A DNA stretch of 64,000 bases from Vulcanimicrobiota bacterium (GTDB lineage Bacteria; Vulcanimicrobiota; Xenobia; Xenobiales; JADMJV01): assembly GCA_019637395.1 (NCBI GenBank), contig JAHBVR010000016.1:160805-224804 (forward strand), read 5' to 3'. Numbering within the stretch: the stretch's first letter is position 1; every line of letters starts with the position of its first letter. This document shows positions 8,354 through 16,233 of this stretch, piece by piece. A program made the translations under genes and the position numbers. Below the pieces are notes generated by a model. That model was not told the DNA's origin. It did not search any database and was given only the letters and a program-made list of their open reading frames with translations.

Positions 8354-9121
8354 TTAGATGACCTTGGCTTCGCTGCGCAGCAGGCGGACCAGTTCTTTGG
8401 CCTTATCGGCCGCGCTCTCACCGGGGACCATGCGTCCCGGCGGGCGGGCCGGCGGATACTCGAGTTTTTCGAGTTCGACCTTGCGCAAAGAGGCCAGATC
8501 CCCCTCGGCGGCCACGGTCTCGATGGGCTTCTTCTTGGCCTTCATGATGGCCGGCAGGGAAGCGTAGCGGGGCTCGCCGCGCACGCCCTTCTGGGCGCAG
8601 ATGACGGCGGGCAGGGTGACCTTGAATTTCTCCTTGGAACCACCCTCGACGTCGCGGGAAACGGTGACCGCGCCACCGTCGATTTCGATCTCGGTGACCA
8701 GGCCGACGTAGGGCAGGCCCAGCAGTTCGCCCAGCATGGGGCCGACCGCGCCGCGGTCGCTGTCGGTGCCTTTGTTGCTCACGAAAATCAGGTCGTGGGG
8801 CAGCTTTTTGATCTGGTTGGCCAGCGCGGTGGCGATGGCCAGAGCGTCGTCCGCTCCCGTATCCTGCACATGCACGGCCTTGTCGGCGCCGACGGCCAGG
8901 CAGTGGCGCAGAGTTTCGGCGGCTTTCTCGCCGCCCACGGTGATGGCGGTCACTTCGCCGCCGTTCTTTTCCTTGATCTGGGCGGCCGCTTCCATAGCAT
9001 ACTCGTCATAGGGTCCGAGCACCAGCTTGACGCCATCCAGCTCGATGCCGTTAGCGGCACCATTGATTTTGATTACGGTTTCCGTGTCCGGGGTTTGCCG
9101 GACGCAGGCAATGATATTCAT
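8354..9121 (-). CDS. etfB: Electron transfer flavoprotein, beta subunit
   Basis: The product is 255 residues, the standard length for EtfB. It starts MNIIACVRQTPDTE, has the LGPYDEYAMEAA and AVGADKAVHV segments, and contains the AMP-binding/recognition stretch VSRDVEGGSKEKFKVTLPAV. The family normally carries a leucine plug near LPA; here it is SLPAIMKAKKKPIE at residues ~193-206. It is the partner of EtfA, encoded 10 bp downstream. GAGAGAACG before ATG 9121 serves as ribosome-binding site. It sits 15 bp after the acyl-CoA dehydrogenase stop, so the three genes are one operon. Confidence 0.96.
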   Translation of the reverse strand: MNIIACVRQTPDTETVIKINGAANGIELDGVKLVLGPYDEYAMEAAAQIKEKNGGEVTAITVGGEKAAETLRHCLAVGADKAVHVQDTGADDALAIATALANQIKKLPHDLIFVSNKGTDSDRGAVGPMLGELLGLPYVGLVTEIEIDGGAVTVSRDVEGGSKEKFKVTLPAVICAQKGVRGEPRYASLPAIMKAKKKPIETVAAEGDLASLRKVELEKLEYPPARPPGRMVPGESAADKAKELVRLLRSEAKVI

Positions 9122-9136
9122 CGTTCTCTCTTGTCC

Positions 9137-10315
9137 TTAACCTTCGCTGAGCAGGTGGCGAGCGATCACCAGTTTCTGCACTTCGCTGGTTCCCTCATAG
9201 ATTTGGGTGATTTTGGCGTCGCGCAGCAAGCGCTCCACCGGGTATTCCTTGGAATAGCCGTAGCCGCCGTGCACCTGGATGGAATCCAGAGCGGCCTTGA
9301 CGGCCACTTCGGAAGCAAACCATTTGGCCATCGAGGCTTCCTTACCAAACTTTTCGCCGGCGTCGCGCTTGCAGGCGGCCTGCCACACCAGCAGGCGGGC
9401 AGCTTCGATCTGAGTGGCCATCGAAACCAGCATTTCTTGAACGAGCTGGAATTCCGAGATGGCTTTGCCGAACTGGGCGCGCTCTTTGGAGTATTTGATG
9501 GCATTCTCGAGAGCGGCCTGGGCGATACCGACGGCCTGGGCGGCGATGCCGATACGGCCGCAATCCAGCGTGGCCATGGCGATGTTGAAGCCCTTGTTCT
9601 CTTCGCCCAGCAGGTTCTCTTTGGGAATACGCACGTTGTCAAAGGTGAGCGGACAGGTGCCGGAAGCACGCACGCCCATGGTTTCTTCGTGTTTGCCGAT
9701 GGTGAAGCCCGGGGTACCTTTCTCGATCAGAAAGCAACTGGTGGACTTGTGCTTGGTGGCCGGGTCCTTGAGCGCATACACGACGAAAAGTTCGGCGGCG
9801 GTGGAGTTGGTGATCCAGTTTTTCTGCCCGTTGATGACCCAGTGGTCGCCGTCGAGCACGCAGGTGGTCTTCATACCGGCCGCGTCCGAACCGGAACCGG
9901 GCTCGGTCAGGGCGTAGGCGGCGATTTTCTGGCCGCTGGCCAGCAGGGGCAACCATTTTTTCTTCTGCTCGTCGCTGCCGAAGGCCAGAATCGGATAGGA
10001 ACCCAACGAGTTCTGCACGGCCGTAATGACGCCGGTGGAAGCGCAGGCTTTGGAGATCTCCTCGATGATCAGCACGTAAGCCAGCGTGTCCATAGCGGCA
10101 CCGCCGAACTGCTCGGGAACCATCACGCCCATCAGGCCGAGTTCGGCCATCTTCTTGATGTTGTCCCAGGGGAATTCGCGGGTGCGGTCATACTCGGCCG
10201 CGCGCGGGGCGATTTCATCGGTGGCGAGCTTCCTCACCATGTCGCGAACCATCTTGTGGTCGTCGGAGAGATTAAAGCAGACGCCGGCGTTCTGCGACAT
10301 CGTGGCAACACTCAT
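9137..10315 (-). CDS. Acyl-CoA dehydrogenase, short/medium-chain type
   Basis: This 392-residue FAD enzyme oxidises acyl-CoA to enoyl-CoA and hands electrons to ETF. Signature 1 is YALTEPGSGSDAAG and signature 2 lies in QFGKAISEFQ through QVHGGYGYSKEYPVERLLRDAK. The catalytic glutamate is E374 in IYEGTSEVQ, the position used by short-chain and butyryl-CoA dehydrogenases. AGGAGA about 11 bases upstream supports ATG 10315. As first gene of the acd-etfB-etfA operon, it is probably a fatty-acid beta-oxidation or branched-chain amino-acid enzyme; chain-length preference cannot be read from the sequence. Confidence 0.95.
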   Translation of the reverse strand: MSVATMSQNAGVCFNLSDDHKMVRDMVRKLATDEIAPRAAEYDRTREFPWDNIKKMAELGLMGVMVPEQFGGAAMDTLAYVLIIEEISKACASTGVITAVQNSLGSYPILAFGSDEQKKKWLPLLASGQKIAAYALTEPGSGSDAAGMKTTCVLDGDHWVINGQKNWITNSTAAELFVVYALKDPATKHKSTSCFLIEKGTPGFTIGKHEETMGVRASGTCPLTFDNVRIPKENLLGEENKGFNIAMATLDCGRIGIAAQAVGIAQAALENAIKYSKERAQFGKAISEFQLVQEMLVSMATQIEAARLLVWQAACKRDAGEKFGKEASMAKWFASEVAVKAALDSIQVHGGYGYSKEYPVERLLRDAKITQIYEGTSEVQKLVIARHLLSEG

Positions 10316-10774
10316 TTCTTACTAGATCTCCTAGGGAAAGTATGCCCCTGATTTACCTCGCGGGGAGCCCTTCCAAACACATGCGGCGGCCATGGCAGGC
10401 GAAAAAGTTAACATAAATCAGGACCTGGTGGAAATTTCAAGATAACCGCGACGGTTCGGCCCAAATGGGGGATGGCGGCCTTATGCCCTCGCCATTACAC
10501 CACTTCAGGGTCCTAAGGGACGCTAGCAGGCGCTGGAAAAGGAAGAAGCCCCTCGAACGTAAGTCCAAGAGGCTCCTAAGCCGGCTCTTTTTTAAGGAGT
10601 CGGAAGTGAGGGAGAGATATCGATCCCCTGCTCCTGGAATCGGTGCGCCCCTAAAGAAGAGCGCAAATCGTTCCTGAGCCCGTTAACGGGACCGAGATTT
10701 TTTCCTCACTCAGAGAATAAGCCGGCTCCAGGCTGCGCGGCAGGCACTGGCGTCCCGAAAACCAGGGAGACGAG
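10316..10774. other. Intergenic region, about 460 bp, no convincing gene
   Basis: No supported coding frame or RNA gene was found. It holds a GU-rich hairpin at 10547-10574, a 12-bp palindrome CCCGTTAACGGG at 10679-10690 followed by ACCGAGATTTTTT, and two copies of AAGCCGGCTC (about 10578 and 10718). It must contain the promoter of the acd-etfBA operon near its left end. A tRNA-like string near 10470-10510 was examined and rejected. Confidence 0.5.
10547..10574 (-). terminator. Probable terminator for the minus-strand gene at 10775
   Basis: Read on the minus strand, AGCCTCTTGGAC, loop TTAC and GTTCGAGGGGCT form a 12-bp stem with three G-U pairs, followed by TCTTCCTTTTCC. On the plus strand the wobbles become C-A mismatches, so the hairpin belongs to minus-strand transcripts. 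It is about 200 bp after the stop, which lowers confidence. Confidence 0.45.
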
Positions 10775-11779
10775 TTACTTGTGTATGGCACTGGCGGGAA
10801 GCGAGAACGTGAATTCAGCCACTTTGCCGCCGTCCGACTCCACACTGGAGGGAATGGCCACGGTCAGAATGACACTGCCGTCCTTCGCCTCGCGCAGCGA
10901 GAAACCGTTGTTCATATGACTGTCCAGCGACTCCATATCGGGTTGCTGGTAATGCAGGCCGGCGGGATTGTTCAGGCCTGAGGTAATGGCGTCGGCCATC
11001 TTTACGTAATCCTCGCTGCTGACCAACTCACTCAGGTTGATCTCCTTGTGCGTCTGACTGTCGATGGTGCGCAGCTTGACTTCGGTGGCCTCAGTGCCGC
11101 CCGTGAAACGGGTGGTGGTTTCCGAGACCGAGATATATTTGCCGTAGTGACCAGCCCCTTTGATGACGCTGGTGGTCTTCCAATTACCCTCAGCCTGATC
11201 GTGAAAATCCAGCGTGCCCAATTCGGCATCATCCGAGCTGTAGAGCACATGACCATCGGCGGTGCCGCTCAAGCGGTCGATGCGGATGTCGTGCGTCAAC
11301 TCGGTGCCGTTAGGCCCGGGCTTGGCCTCAATACGCTTGTCGGTCTCGATCTTGCCCAGCTTGCCCACATCGTGCACGCTGGGCGTGACGCCGATACGCG
11401 CCGTCAGCAGGTGGGTGGGTGCCTGCTGTTCCTGCAGCAGGGTAGTGGGAGCGGTCTTCGTTTGTTTGACCACCTGTACATGAGCCGAGTCTGCCTGGGC
11501 GGGCGACATGCCGGCCATAATCAAGTTGGTGCCGGCCACCGTACCGGCGATGGCCAGGGTGCTGAAGGTGGCCGCCAACCCGACCTGGCGCAACCAGCTG
11601 GAGGACTTCTTCTGCGGGGCCGCCGCCGGTTCATGGCCGGGCAGGCGGAGGTTGACCTGATCACCGGGAACTTCGTGATTCTCCTGGGGGGCCTTGCTGG
11701 ACTTGACCGGGCTCAAATGGTTCAGGTTACGAACCGGACCGGTAGATTGGATGCTGGGTAAGTTCGGGTTGATGGCCAT
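10775..11779 (-). CDS. N-terminally 'tagged' single-span membrane protein, 334 residues
   Basis: The N-terminus MAINPNLPSIQSTG is not a signal peptide. It is followed by a Pro/Lys-rich linker of about 50 residues, a basic turn (QKKSSSWLRQ), one transmembrane helix at about 67-90 (LAATFSTLAIAGTVAGTNLIMAG) and a roughly 240-residue C-terminal domain rich in beta strands and Thr/Ser. By the positive-inside rule the C-terminal domain would be outside the cytoplasm. No family was recognised. The first residues resemble those of the subtilase at 29525 (MAINIGNFP) and other genes here. No ribosome-binding site is visible. A weak 5-bp pairing (GGCCA/TGGCC) would enclose the start codon. Confidence 0.75.
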   Translation of the reverse strand: MAINPNLPSIQSTGPVRNLNHLSPVKSSKAPQENHEVPGDQVNLRLPGHEPAAAPQKKSSSWLRQVGLAATFSTLAIAGTVAGTNLIMAGMSPAQADSAHVQVVKQTKTAPTTLLQEQQAPTHLLTARIGVTPSVHDVGKLGKIETDKRIEAKPGPNGTELTHDIRIDRLSGTADGHVLYSSDDAELGTLDFHDQAEGNWKTTSVIKGAGHYGKYISVSETTTRFTGGTEATEVKLRTIDSQTHKEINLSELVSSEDYVKMADAITSGLNNPAGLHYQQPDMESLDSHMNNGFSLREAKDGSVILTVAIPSSVESDGGKVAEFTFSLPASAIHK

Positions 11780-11815
11780 GGGGAAGGCTTCTGGGTGGCC
11801 CGATTTATCCCTGGT

Positions 11816-12436
11816 TTATCCGGCGGTTGTTATCAATCCTAAACCACTTGCACAGGCGCGTTGCAGATATTCCCAGGCCGCCTCCAGCACCTGACCTGGC
11901 GTCAGCTGGCTGGTGTCGATTTCAAAAAAACGGGGATGTTGGGAGAATTCGCTGCGCAGGTGGTGTTCCATGGCCAGGAATTGATCGCTCTTGGTGAACA
12001 CCCAATGGTCGGCCCCATGAATGGAACGTTTACGGCAACGCCACTGGCGCATTTTCAGGGAAGTGGAAAGATAAATTACGGCCGAGAAATCGACCCCCGG
12101 AACTTGTTCCCAGGGCAGCGGCACGCCCTGGCGCCGATCAAAGGCCTTGGAGCGTAACCAGCAACTGTCCTGAATATGCACTCCCGGACGATCCGGCTGG
12201 TAATGGCGCATGTCCCAGAGATGGGTGGCTAGAAAAAGAGCCGAGGCCTCATACGGGTGGCGGCGAGATTCATCGGCGATGCGCTCGGCGATTTTGCAAA
12301 TAGGGTTGTCCGGGCACAGGGAGTTTTGGCTCGACCAGGCCGGAATACCCATTTCCTGATAGCGATTCACGAGCCCTTGGGCCAGCGTGGTCTTACCCGA
12401 GAAATCCATTCCTTCCAAAAGAATTCGCTGGCTCAT
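11816..12436 (-). CDS. Thymidylate-kinase-like P-loop (deoxy)nucleotide kinase
   Basis: The product is 206 residues. The P-loop is EGMDFSGKTTLAQ (residues 8-20), close to the dTMP kinase form EGxDGxGKTT but with F instead of the usual G or A at the fourth place. A DR-like element is replaced by IQDSCWLRSKAFDRRQG, and the lid is basic (RQWRCRKRSIHG). dTMP kinases phosphorylate dTMP in DNA-precursor synthesis; this divergent form might act on another nucleoside or nucleotide. AGGAG precedes ATG 12436. It follows the structured intergenic region 12437-12769 and is itself 36 bp upstream of the tagged protein gene at 10775. Confidence 0.75.
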   Translation of the reverse strand: MSQRILLEGMDFSGKTTLAQGLVNRYQEMGIPAWSSQNSLCPDNPICKIAERIADESRRHPYEASALFLATHLWDMRHYQPDRPGVHIQDSCWLRSKAFDRRQGVPLPWEQVPGVDFSAVIYLSTSLKMRQWRCRKRSIHGADHWVFTKSDQFLAMEHHLRSEFSQHPRFFEIDTSQLTPGQVLEAAWEYLQRACASGLGLITTAG

Positions 12437-12561
12437 CGGCTCCTCATCTCCTAGGGGATTCTCCTATTTTAGACGGAGGAAAGGGCCATGACTGTGTGCT
12501 GGCTCACATTTCCTGTTAGCAGAAGATTGCCGAAATACCAGAAAAACGGTTTCTAGCATTT

Positions 12562-12712
12562 GAAAGGGCTGAGATCAGCCAGGACTTTCCCGCTCAGACT
12601 CAGCAACTGAGTCCTGCCCAATCCGTTGTGGTAAAAGCTGTATCACGGGCGCATTGATGAGCGCCGCCGTGCGTCGTGGCACGACGCACATCCCGGTTCA
12701 AGAACCACGGCG
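12562..12712. ncRNA. Candidate structured RNA or regulatory leader
   Basis: Four structures follow one another. First, GAAAG/CTTTC encloses GGCTGA-GA-TCAGCC (12562-12589). Second, GACTCAG-CAA-CTGAGTC (12597-12613). Third, GCCC/GGGC encloses GTGGTA/TATCAC with one G-U pair (about 12616-12650). Fourth, CGCCGT/ACGGCG (12665-12670 / 12707-12712) encloses a 10-bp palindromic hairpin GTGCGTCGTG-G-CACGACGCAC and GGTTC-AA-GAACC, a compact three-way junction. The G-U pair slightly favours the plus strand. Strand, ends and function are unknown, and no known RNA family was recognised. Confidence 0.35.
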
Positions 12713-12717
12713 TACAA

Positions 12718-12744
12718 CAAAAAACCCCCGAGCGAACCCGAGAG
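12718..12744 (-). terminator. Intrinsic terminator with UUCG tetraloop
   Basis: On the minus strand CTCTCGGG-TTCG-CTCGGGGG forms an 8-bp stem with three G-U pairs capped by a UUCG tetraloop and followed directly by TTTTTTG. It lies 26 bp beyond the stop of the minus-strand gene at 12770. Confidence 0.75.
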
Positions 12745-12769
12745 TCTCTTTTAGCGAAACCGAAAGGAA

Positions 12770-13309
12770 CTACTTAGCCTGAAAGGCGGACCAGGCACCC
12801 ATTCCAGCCAGGGTGACGCCGGCACCGATGGCCATCGCCTGCGGGTTGATTCCGCCCAGCGCCAGACTGGTGACGACGCCGCCGAGGGCGGCGGCGTAAG
12901 CCGAGGTGAGGGCGGTCCGGCCGGCGCGGCTGTTTCCGGTGGCTTTTTCGATCAGATTTAGGGGCTTGTCGGCCAGGCCGGCGCCGTAGCGGTAGCCCAT
13001 GAACGAACCGGCCAGACCGCCGGCCATCGAGCCGACCTGGGCCATACCCATGGCCAACTGACCGCCGCCCATCAGGGAGCCGACGGTTCCGAGGCCCATT
13101 CCGCCGACGAGGCTACCCACCGAACCACCGACGAACATAACCGTCAGGGGGGTGAGTACGCGAGCAACTTTTTCACTGGTGCGATCCATTTCGGAGGCGA
13201 AACGATCTCCGAAGCCCGGGCCCTTGGGAGCTTCCGGCTGCTGGTCCTGCCCTTTAGGGGCGGTAAGGGTGCGGGGGATGTTGAACTTAGGGGCGTTGGT
13301 GACTTGCAT
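12770..13309 (-). CDS. Glycine-rich tagged membrane protein, 179 residues
   Basis: The start is ATG 13309, preceded by AAAGGAGAGA; the frame opens nine codons earlier without a good site. The N-terminus MQVTNAPKFNIPRTL is followed by a Pro/Gln/Lys linker. About three hydrophobic, Gly- and Met-rich segments follow from residue ~52 (LTPLTVMFVGGSVGSLVGGMGLG, MAGGLAGSFMGYRYGAG, ALGGVVTSLALGG, AMAIGAGVTLAGMGAW). The small-residue packing recalls glycine-zipper membrane proteins, but no family is assigned. The ribosome-binding site sits in the loop of a TGACAC/GTGTCA stem (13309-13335). Confidence 0.75.
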   Translation of the reverse strand: MQVTNAPKFNIPRTLTAPKGQDQQPEAPKGPGFGDRFASEMDRTSEKVARVLTPLTVMFVGGSVGSLVGGMGLGTVGSLMGGGQLAMGMAQVGSMAGGLAGSFMGYRYGAGLADKPLNLIEKATGNSRAGRTALTSAYAAALGGVVTSLALGGINPQAMAIGAGVTLAGMGAWSAFQAK

Positions 13310-13335
13310 GACACTCTCTCCTTTTGTTTGTGTCA
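13309..13335 (-). promoter_or_regulatory. Initiation-region hairpin with the Shine-Dalgarno sequence in its loop
   Basis: On the minus strand TGACAC and GTGTCA pair over a 15-base loop containing AAAGGAGAGA. The last A of the 3' arm is the A of the ATG start of the gene ending at 12770. The layout could expose or tune the ribosome-binding site; function is inferred. Confidence 0.4.
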
Positions 13336-13398
13336 CCTACTTTAGGTACTCCCTATGAACCCGACGTTGCCAAAGTTTTGCCATGGCGCCAAGTCCGG

Positions 13399-15639
13399 CT
13401 ACTTCCTCCTTTTCTTCTTCTTTTTGGGAACCGGCGGCGGGGGCGGCTGCATCTCGGCCAGCATGGGCGAAAGATTGCTTTGCTCAGCCAGCAGCACGCA
13501 ATGGCGCCGGGCGCGAGTGATGGCCACGTGCAGAATGCGCCGCTCTTCTTCCTCGTCCTCGGATAGGCGGTGCGGAAAAAGGCCCCCGTTCACCCCATAG
13601 ACGACCACGCAAGGCCATTCCTGGCCCTTGACGCGGTGCACCGAAGACAGTCGCACTCCGGACTCCTCTCCGGGCCGGTCCAGCAGTTCTTCCAGCCACC
13701 CCACAAAGTCCTCAGGCGGTCCCTCGTAGACGGCCGCACACTGCTCCAGAGCCAGCAAATCATCGCGGTGACTGCTGCCGGAGAGGCCCAGTCCGCTCCG
13801 GTCCAGTTGATCCAGGGCCTGTAAGAAATCGGTCTGCTGGCGTAACGCCTGAAAAAAGGCGGACAGGCTCCGGTTCAAATGCCTGCCCAGCATGCGTAAA
13901 TCGTCCACGAACTCGTCGATCTGGGAAGCCGGCCAGGCCTCCTGCTGCATCCCCCACTTCCAAAGCTCGTCGAGACTACGGCAGCGGCTGGCTTTCTCCA
14001 GGAGCTCACGCTTGAGTTTGCGGCTGGGCCGGCGCAAGGCGTCCGCCAGATCGGCCTGGACCAGGCGAGTCGGGTGCAGCGCCAGGCGCAGGTAGGCCAG
14101 CGCCGAGCGAAGGCCGGTACGCTGAAGAATATGGGAGTCCAGGCTGCGGCTGTAGGGGATGCCCCGCTGTGCCAGCAAGAGCTGTACGGGCATCAGAACG
14201 GCGTTCACCCGGGCCAGCACGGCCAGGTCGCTGGCCACATGCTCACTCAGCCAGGCTTCCACGAGCTCCACCGCCCGCAAGGCGCAGCCGGCCGCCGGCG
14301 CCATCTCCAGGCGCAAGGTTCCCTCGCTTTGGGCGGCGTGGATCTGCTTGGCCACCCGCAGTCGGTTGCGCCCCAGCAAGTGTCCGGCCGCTTCCACAAT
14401 AGGGGCCGGGCAGCGGTAATTGGTTTCCAGAATATAAGCGCTGGACCGGTGAAAATAGCGCTGAAAATGGACCAGATAATCGGGGGTGGCTCCGGCGTAG
14501 CCATAGATCACCTGATCGTCATCCCCCACCCCAAAGACCTGGTAAGCCGGCGCGCACAATAGCCGCACCAACAGCAGAAAGGCCGGGGTCAAATCCTGGA
14601 ACTCGTCGACCAACAGGTGGGTGCAGGAACGTTGCGCTTGCTTACGCGCCTCCGGATGGCGCAGTAACAGTTCCAGCGCGCCGTAGATCTGCTCGTCGTG
14701 GTCGACCAGCCCGCGCCGCCGCAACTCCTGGCGATACTCCGGGAAGGCCTCGGCCAGCCCGGGGACGTCATCCCGGCTCTCTTCCACGGCCTGCGGCTCG
14801 ACCAGGCCCAGGCGCACTTGCTGTAACCCCTCCAGGTAAGGCTGCAGCGGATCCTGATTGAGTAACGGCGGAGGCTTGACCAGCCGGCTCAGAATAGCGC
14901 GTACCTCGCGGTCCTCGGCCACCCGCACTTCACGATCGCGGCGTAGCAACGCATAGCCCAGCGCGTGCAGGGTGCCCACCGGCGCCTGCGGCAAGCGCTG
15001 GCGCATTTCCAGAGCGGCCCGCCGATTATAGGCCAGCGCCGTTACTCTTTCCTTTTCAAAGCCGCAACCCAACAGATAGGCCAGCCGCTGCGTGAGCACG
15101 CGGGTCTTGCCCGAACCGGCCGGAGCCAGCACGCGCGCGGCACCGCCCCTATGGCGCACGGCCTGCAGCTGGTCGGGAGCCAGCTCCAGGTCGAGAGCGG
15201 CTTCGGGCTGGCTCAGCCGCACCGAGCCGAGCTCCACGCTCTCACGGTGCAACACGGCCATGGGCAAAGTGCAGCGAGGCCCCCCATCGACTTCGCCGGA
15301 AAACCCCAGGCGCTGCGCCAGGCGGCCGTGCCACCAGATAGGCTCGCCTTTGGTGCCGTCGTAGTTGTTGGCCCAGACCAAGAAATGCAGACGCTCGCGA
15401 GCAAATTCGAAATCCGGCTCGAGCCGGTAAGGCTCTTCCTCGCAGATCTCGGGCTGGCGCAACTCGGAGATGGGAAGGTGCAATTCCACCACCACGGGCC
15501 GGCGTTGCAGCCAGTGATCGCTGAGCGCCTCCAAGACTTCGGGAGCCGGTTGGCGCACCACCACTCTCTCCACGCCCTCCCAACCGGGGGGCAAAGTCTG
15601 GCCCGGCAACAACACCAGGCCGCGACCGAAGGTTCTCAT
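13399..15639 (-). CDS. UvrD/Rep-family superfamily 1 DNA helicase
   Basis: This 746-residue ATP-dependent 3'-5' helicase has all SF1A motifs: Walker A LAPAGSGKT (171-179) with the Q motif LAPDQLQAV before it, motif Ia with TALAYNRRAALEM, Walker B LLVDEFQD (342-349), motif III GDDDQVIYGYAGA (372-384), motif IV ETNYRC, motif V SSVHRVKGQEWPCVVV and motif VI ILHVAITRARR. About 150 residues precede the helicase core, an extension unlike standard UvrD; WWHGRLAQRLGF and the strand-rich start suggest a separate domain. The C-terminus is a poly-Pro then poly-Lys tail. It is probably the last gene of the scoA-scoB-acd operon, with its start 10 bp after the exported protein's stop. DNA repair is likely. 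Confidence 0.93.
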   Translation of the reverse strand: MRTFGRGLVLLPGQTLPPGWEGVERVVVRQPAPEVLEALSDHWLQRRPVVVELHLPISELRQPEICEEEPYRLEPDFEFARERLHFLVWANNYDGTKGEPIWWHGRLAQRLGFSGEVDGGPRCTLPMAVLHRESVELGSVRLSQPEAALDLELAPDQLQAVRHRGGAARVLAPAGSGKTRVLTQRLAYLLGCGFEKERVTALAYNRRAALEMRQRLPQAPVGTLHALGYALLRRDREVRVAEDREVRAILSRLVKPPPLLNQDPLQPYLEGLQQVRLGLVEPQAVEESRDDVPGLAEAFPEYRQELRRRGLVDHDEQIYGALELLLRHPEARKQAQRSCTHLLVDEFQDLTPAFLLLVRLLCAPAYQVFGVGDDDQVIYGYAGATPDYLVHFQRYFHRSSAYILETNYRCPAPIVEAAGHLLGRNRLRVAKQIHAAQSEGTLRLEMAPAAGCALRAVELVEAWLSEHVASDLAVLARVNAVLMPVQLLLAQRGIPYSRSLDSHILQRTGLRSALAYLRLALHPTRLVQADLADALRRPSRKLKRELLEKASRCRSLDELWKWGMQQEAWPASQIDEFVDDLRMLGRHLNRSLSAFFQALRQQTDFLQALDQLDRSGLGLSGSSHRDDLLALEQCAAVYEGPPEDFVGWLEELLDRPGEESGVRLSSVHRVKGQEWPCVVVYGVNGGLFPHRLSEDEEEERRILHVAITRARRHCVLLAEQSNLSPMLAEMQPPPPPVPKKKKKRRK

Positions 15640-15648
15640 ACCCAGAGG

Positions 15649-16233
15649 CTATTTTAGCTTGGGCAGGATCTGGCCGAGCTTGACCAGGTCAAAGAGGGTG
15701 GGGCGGCGGCGGTAGATCAGATAATAATTGCCATGCTTGACGTTAGTATAGGAAGTGCCGATAGGATTGCCAATTTCATCCTTAACGAAGACCTTCATGG
15801 TGACGGCCGGCATTTCATACAACGGAGACAGCGCGTTGTTACCCACCTTAACGCCACTGAGCGTCTCATCGCCGGAAATGGCATACATTTCCATGCCGAC
15901 GGGGTAGCCCGCCCCATTGAAGAAACCGCAGGCTTTGACCGGCTCCTGGCCACCCGTCTGGGTGGCGCCGGCATCGGTCAGCACCGCCCGGCCATCCGGA
16001 CCCGGGCCGATTACATAAAAGCGGTCTTTGGATAGAGGGCCCTGGTAAATCTGGGTGCCCTTCTCGTCCAGAACCGTGATCTCGGTTCCTTCCACCGTCA
16101 CCGGCTGCATCGACGAGGCCGAGGTATCTCGTCCCCCGCAACGCAACGTAACTTCGTTCGGGTAAACCGAAACGACGTTAATCTCAGCTTGGGCCAGGCC
16201 GCCCAACAGCAGAAAGAGAGCCAGCCGTTTCAC
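15649..16233 (-). CDS. Exported protein with signal peptide, 194 residues, unknown
   Basis: The start is GTG 16233, which overlaps the acyl-CoA dehydrogenase stop (GTGA). It gives a clean signal peptide, MKRLALFLLLGGLAQA, with likely cleavage after AQA. The mature part is beta-rich with two cysteines (LRCGG and KACGFF) that could form a disulphide. It lacks membrane helices. The C-terminus is basic (YRRRPTLFDLVKLGQ). No family was recognised. Its tight coupling to catabolic genes and a helicase may reflect only shared transcription. Confidence 0.75.
   Translation of the reverse strand: MKRLALFLLLGGLAQAEINVVSVYPNEVTLRCGGRDTSASSMQPVTVEGTEITVLDEKGTQIYQGPLSKDRFYVIGPGPDGRAVLTDAGATQTGGQEPVKACGFFNGAGYPVGMEMYAISGDETLSGVKVGNNALSPLYEMPAVTMKVFVKDEIGNPIGTSYTNVKHGNYYLIYRRRPTLFDLVKLGQILPKLK

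Larger units (their letters stand above)
12437..12769. other. Densely structured intergenic region
   Basis: There is no coding frame, but the stretch contains at least five nested or adjacent inverted repeats between 12562 and 12712, plus the terminator of the minus-strand gene at 12770. The repeats are listed as a candidate RNA. The left end also carries the promoter region of the thymidylate-kinase-like gene. Confidence 0.55.

Noticed and set aside
8294-10351. A 2-kb plus-strand open frame opposite etfA, etfB and the acyl-CoA dehydrogenase
   Set aside because: It is antisense to three unmistakable genes; lack of stops follows from GC-rich codon bias, and the translation is Gly/His/Val-rich without domains.
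10460-10515. tRNA-like string on the minus strand (GTGGTGTAATGG ... GGCATAAGGCC)
   Set aside because: No 7-bp acceptor stem, anticodon stem or TTCGA-type T-loop can be formed around it.
10465-10677. 70-residue plus-strand frame in the gap after the acd operon
   Set aside because: Arg/Lys/Ser-rich translation, no ribosome-binding site, crosses the GU hairpin.
12669-12689. The 21-bp palindrome as an intrinsic terminator
   Set aside because: No T-run on either strand; the true terminator of the gene at 12770 is at 12718-12744.
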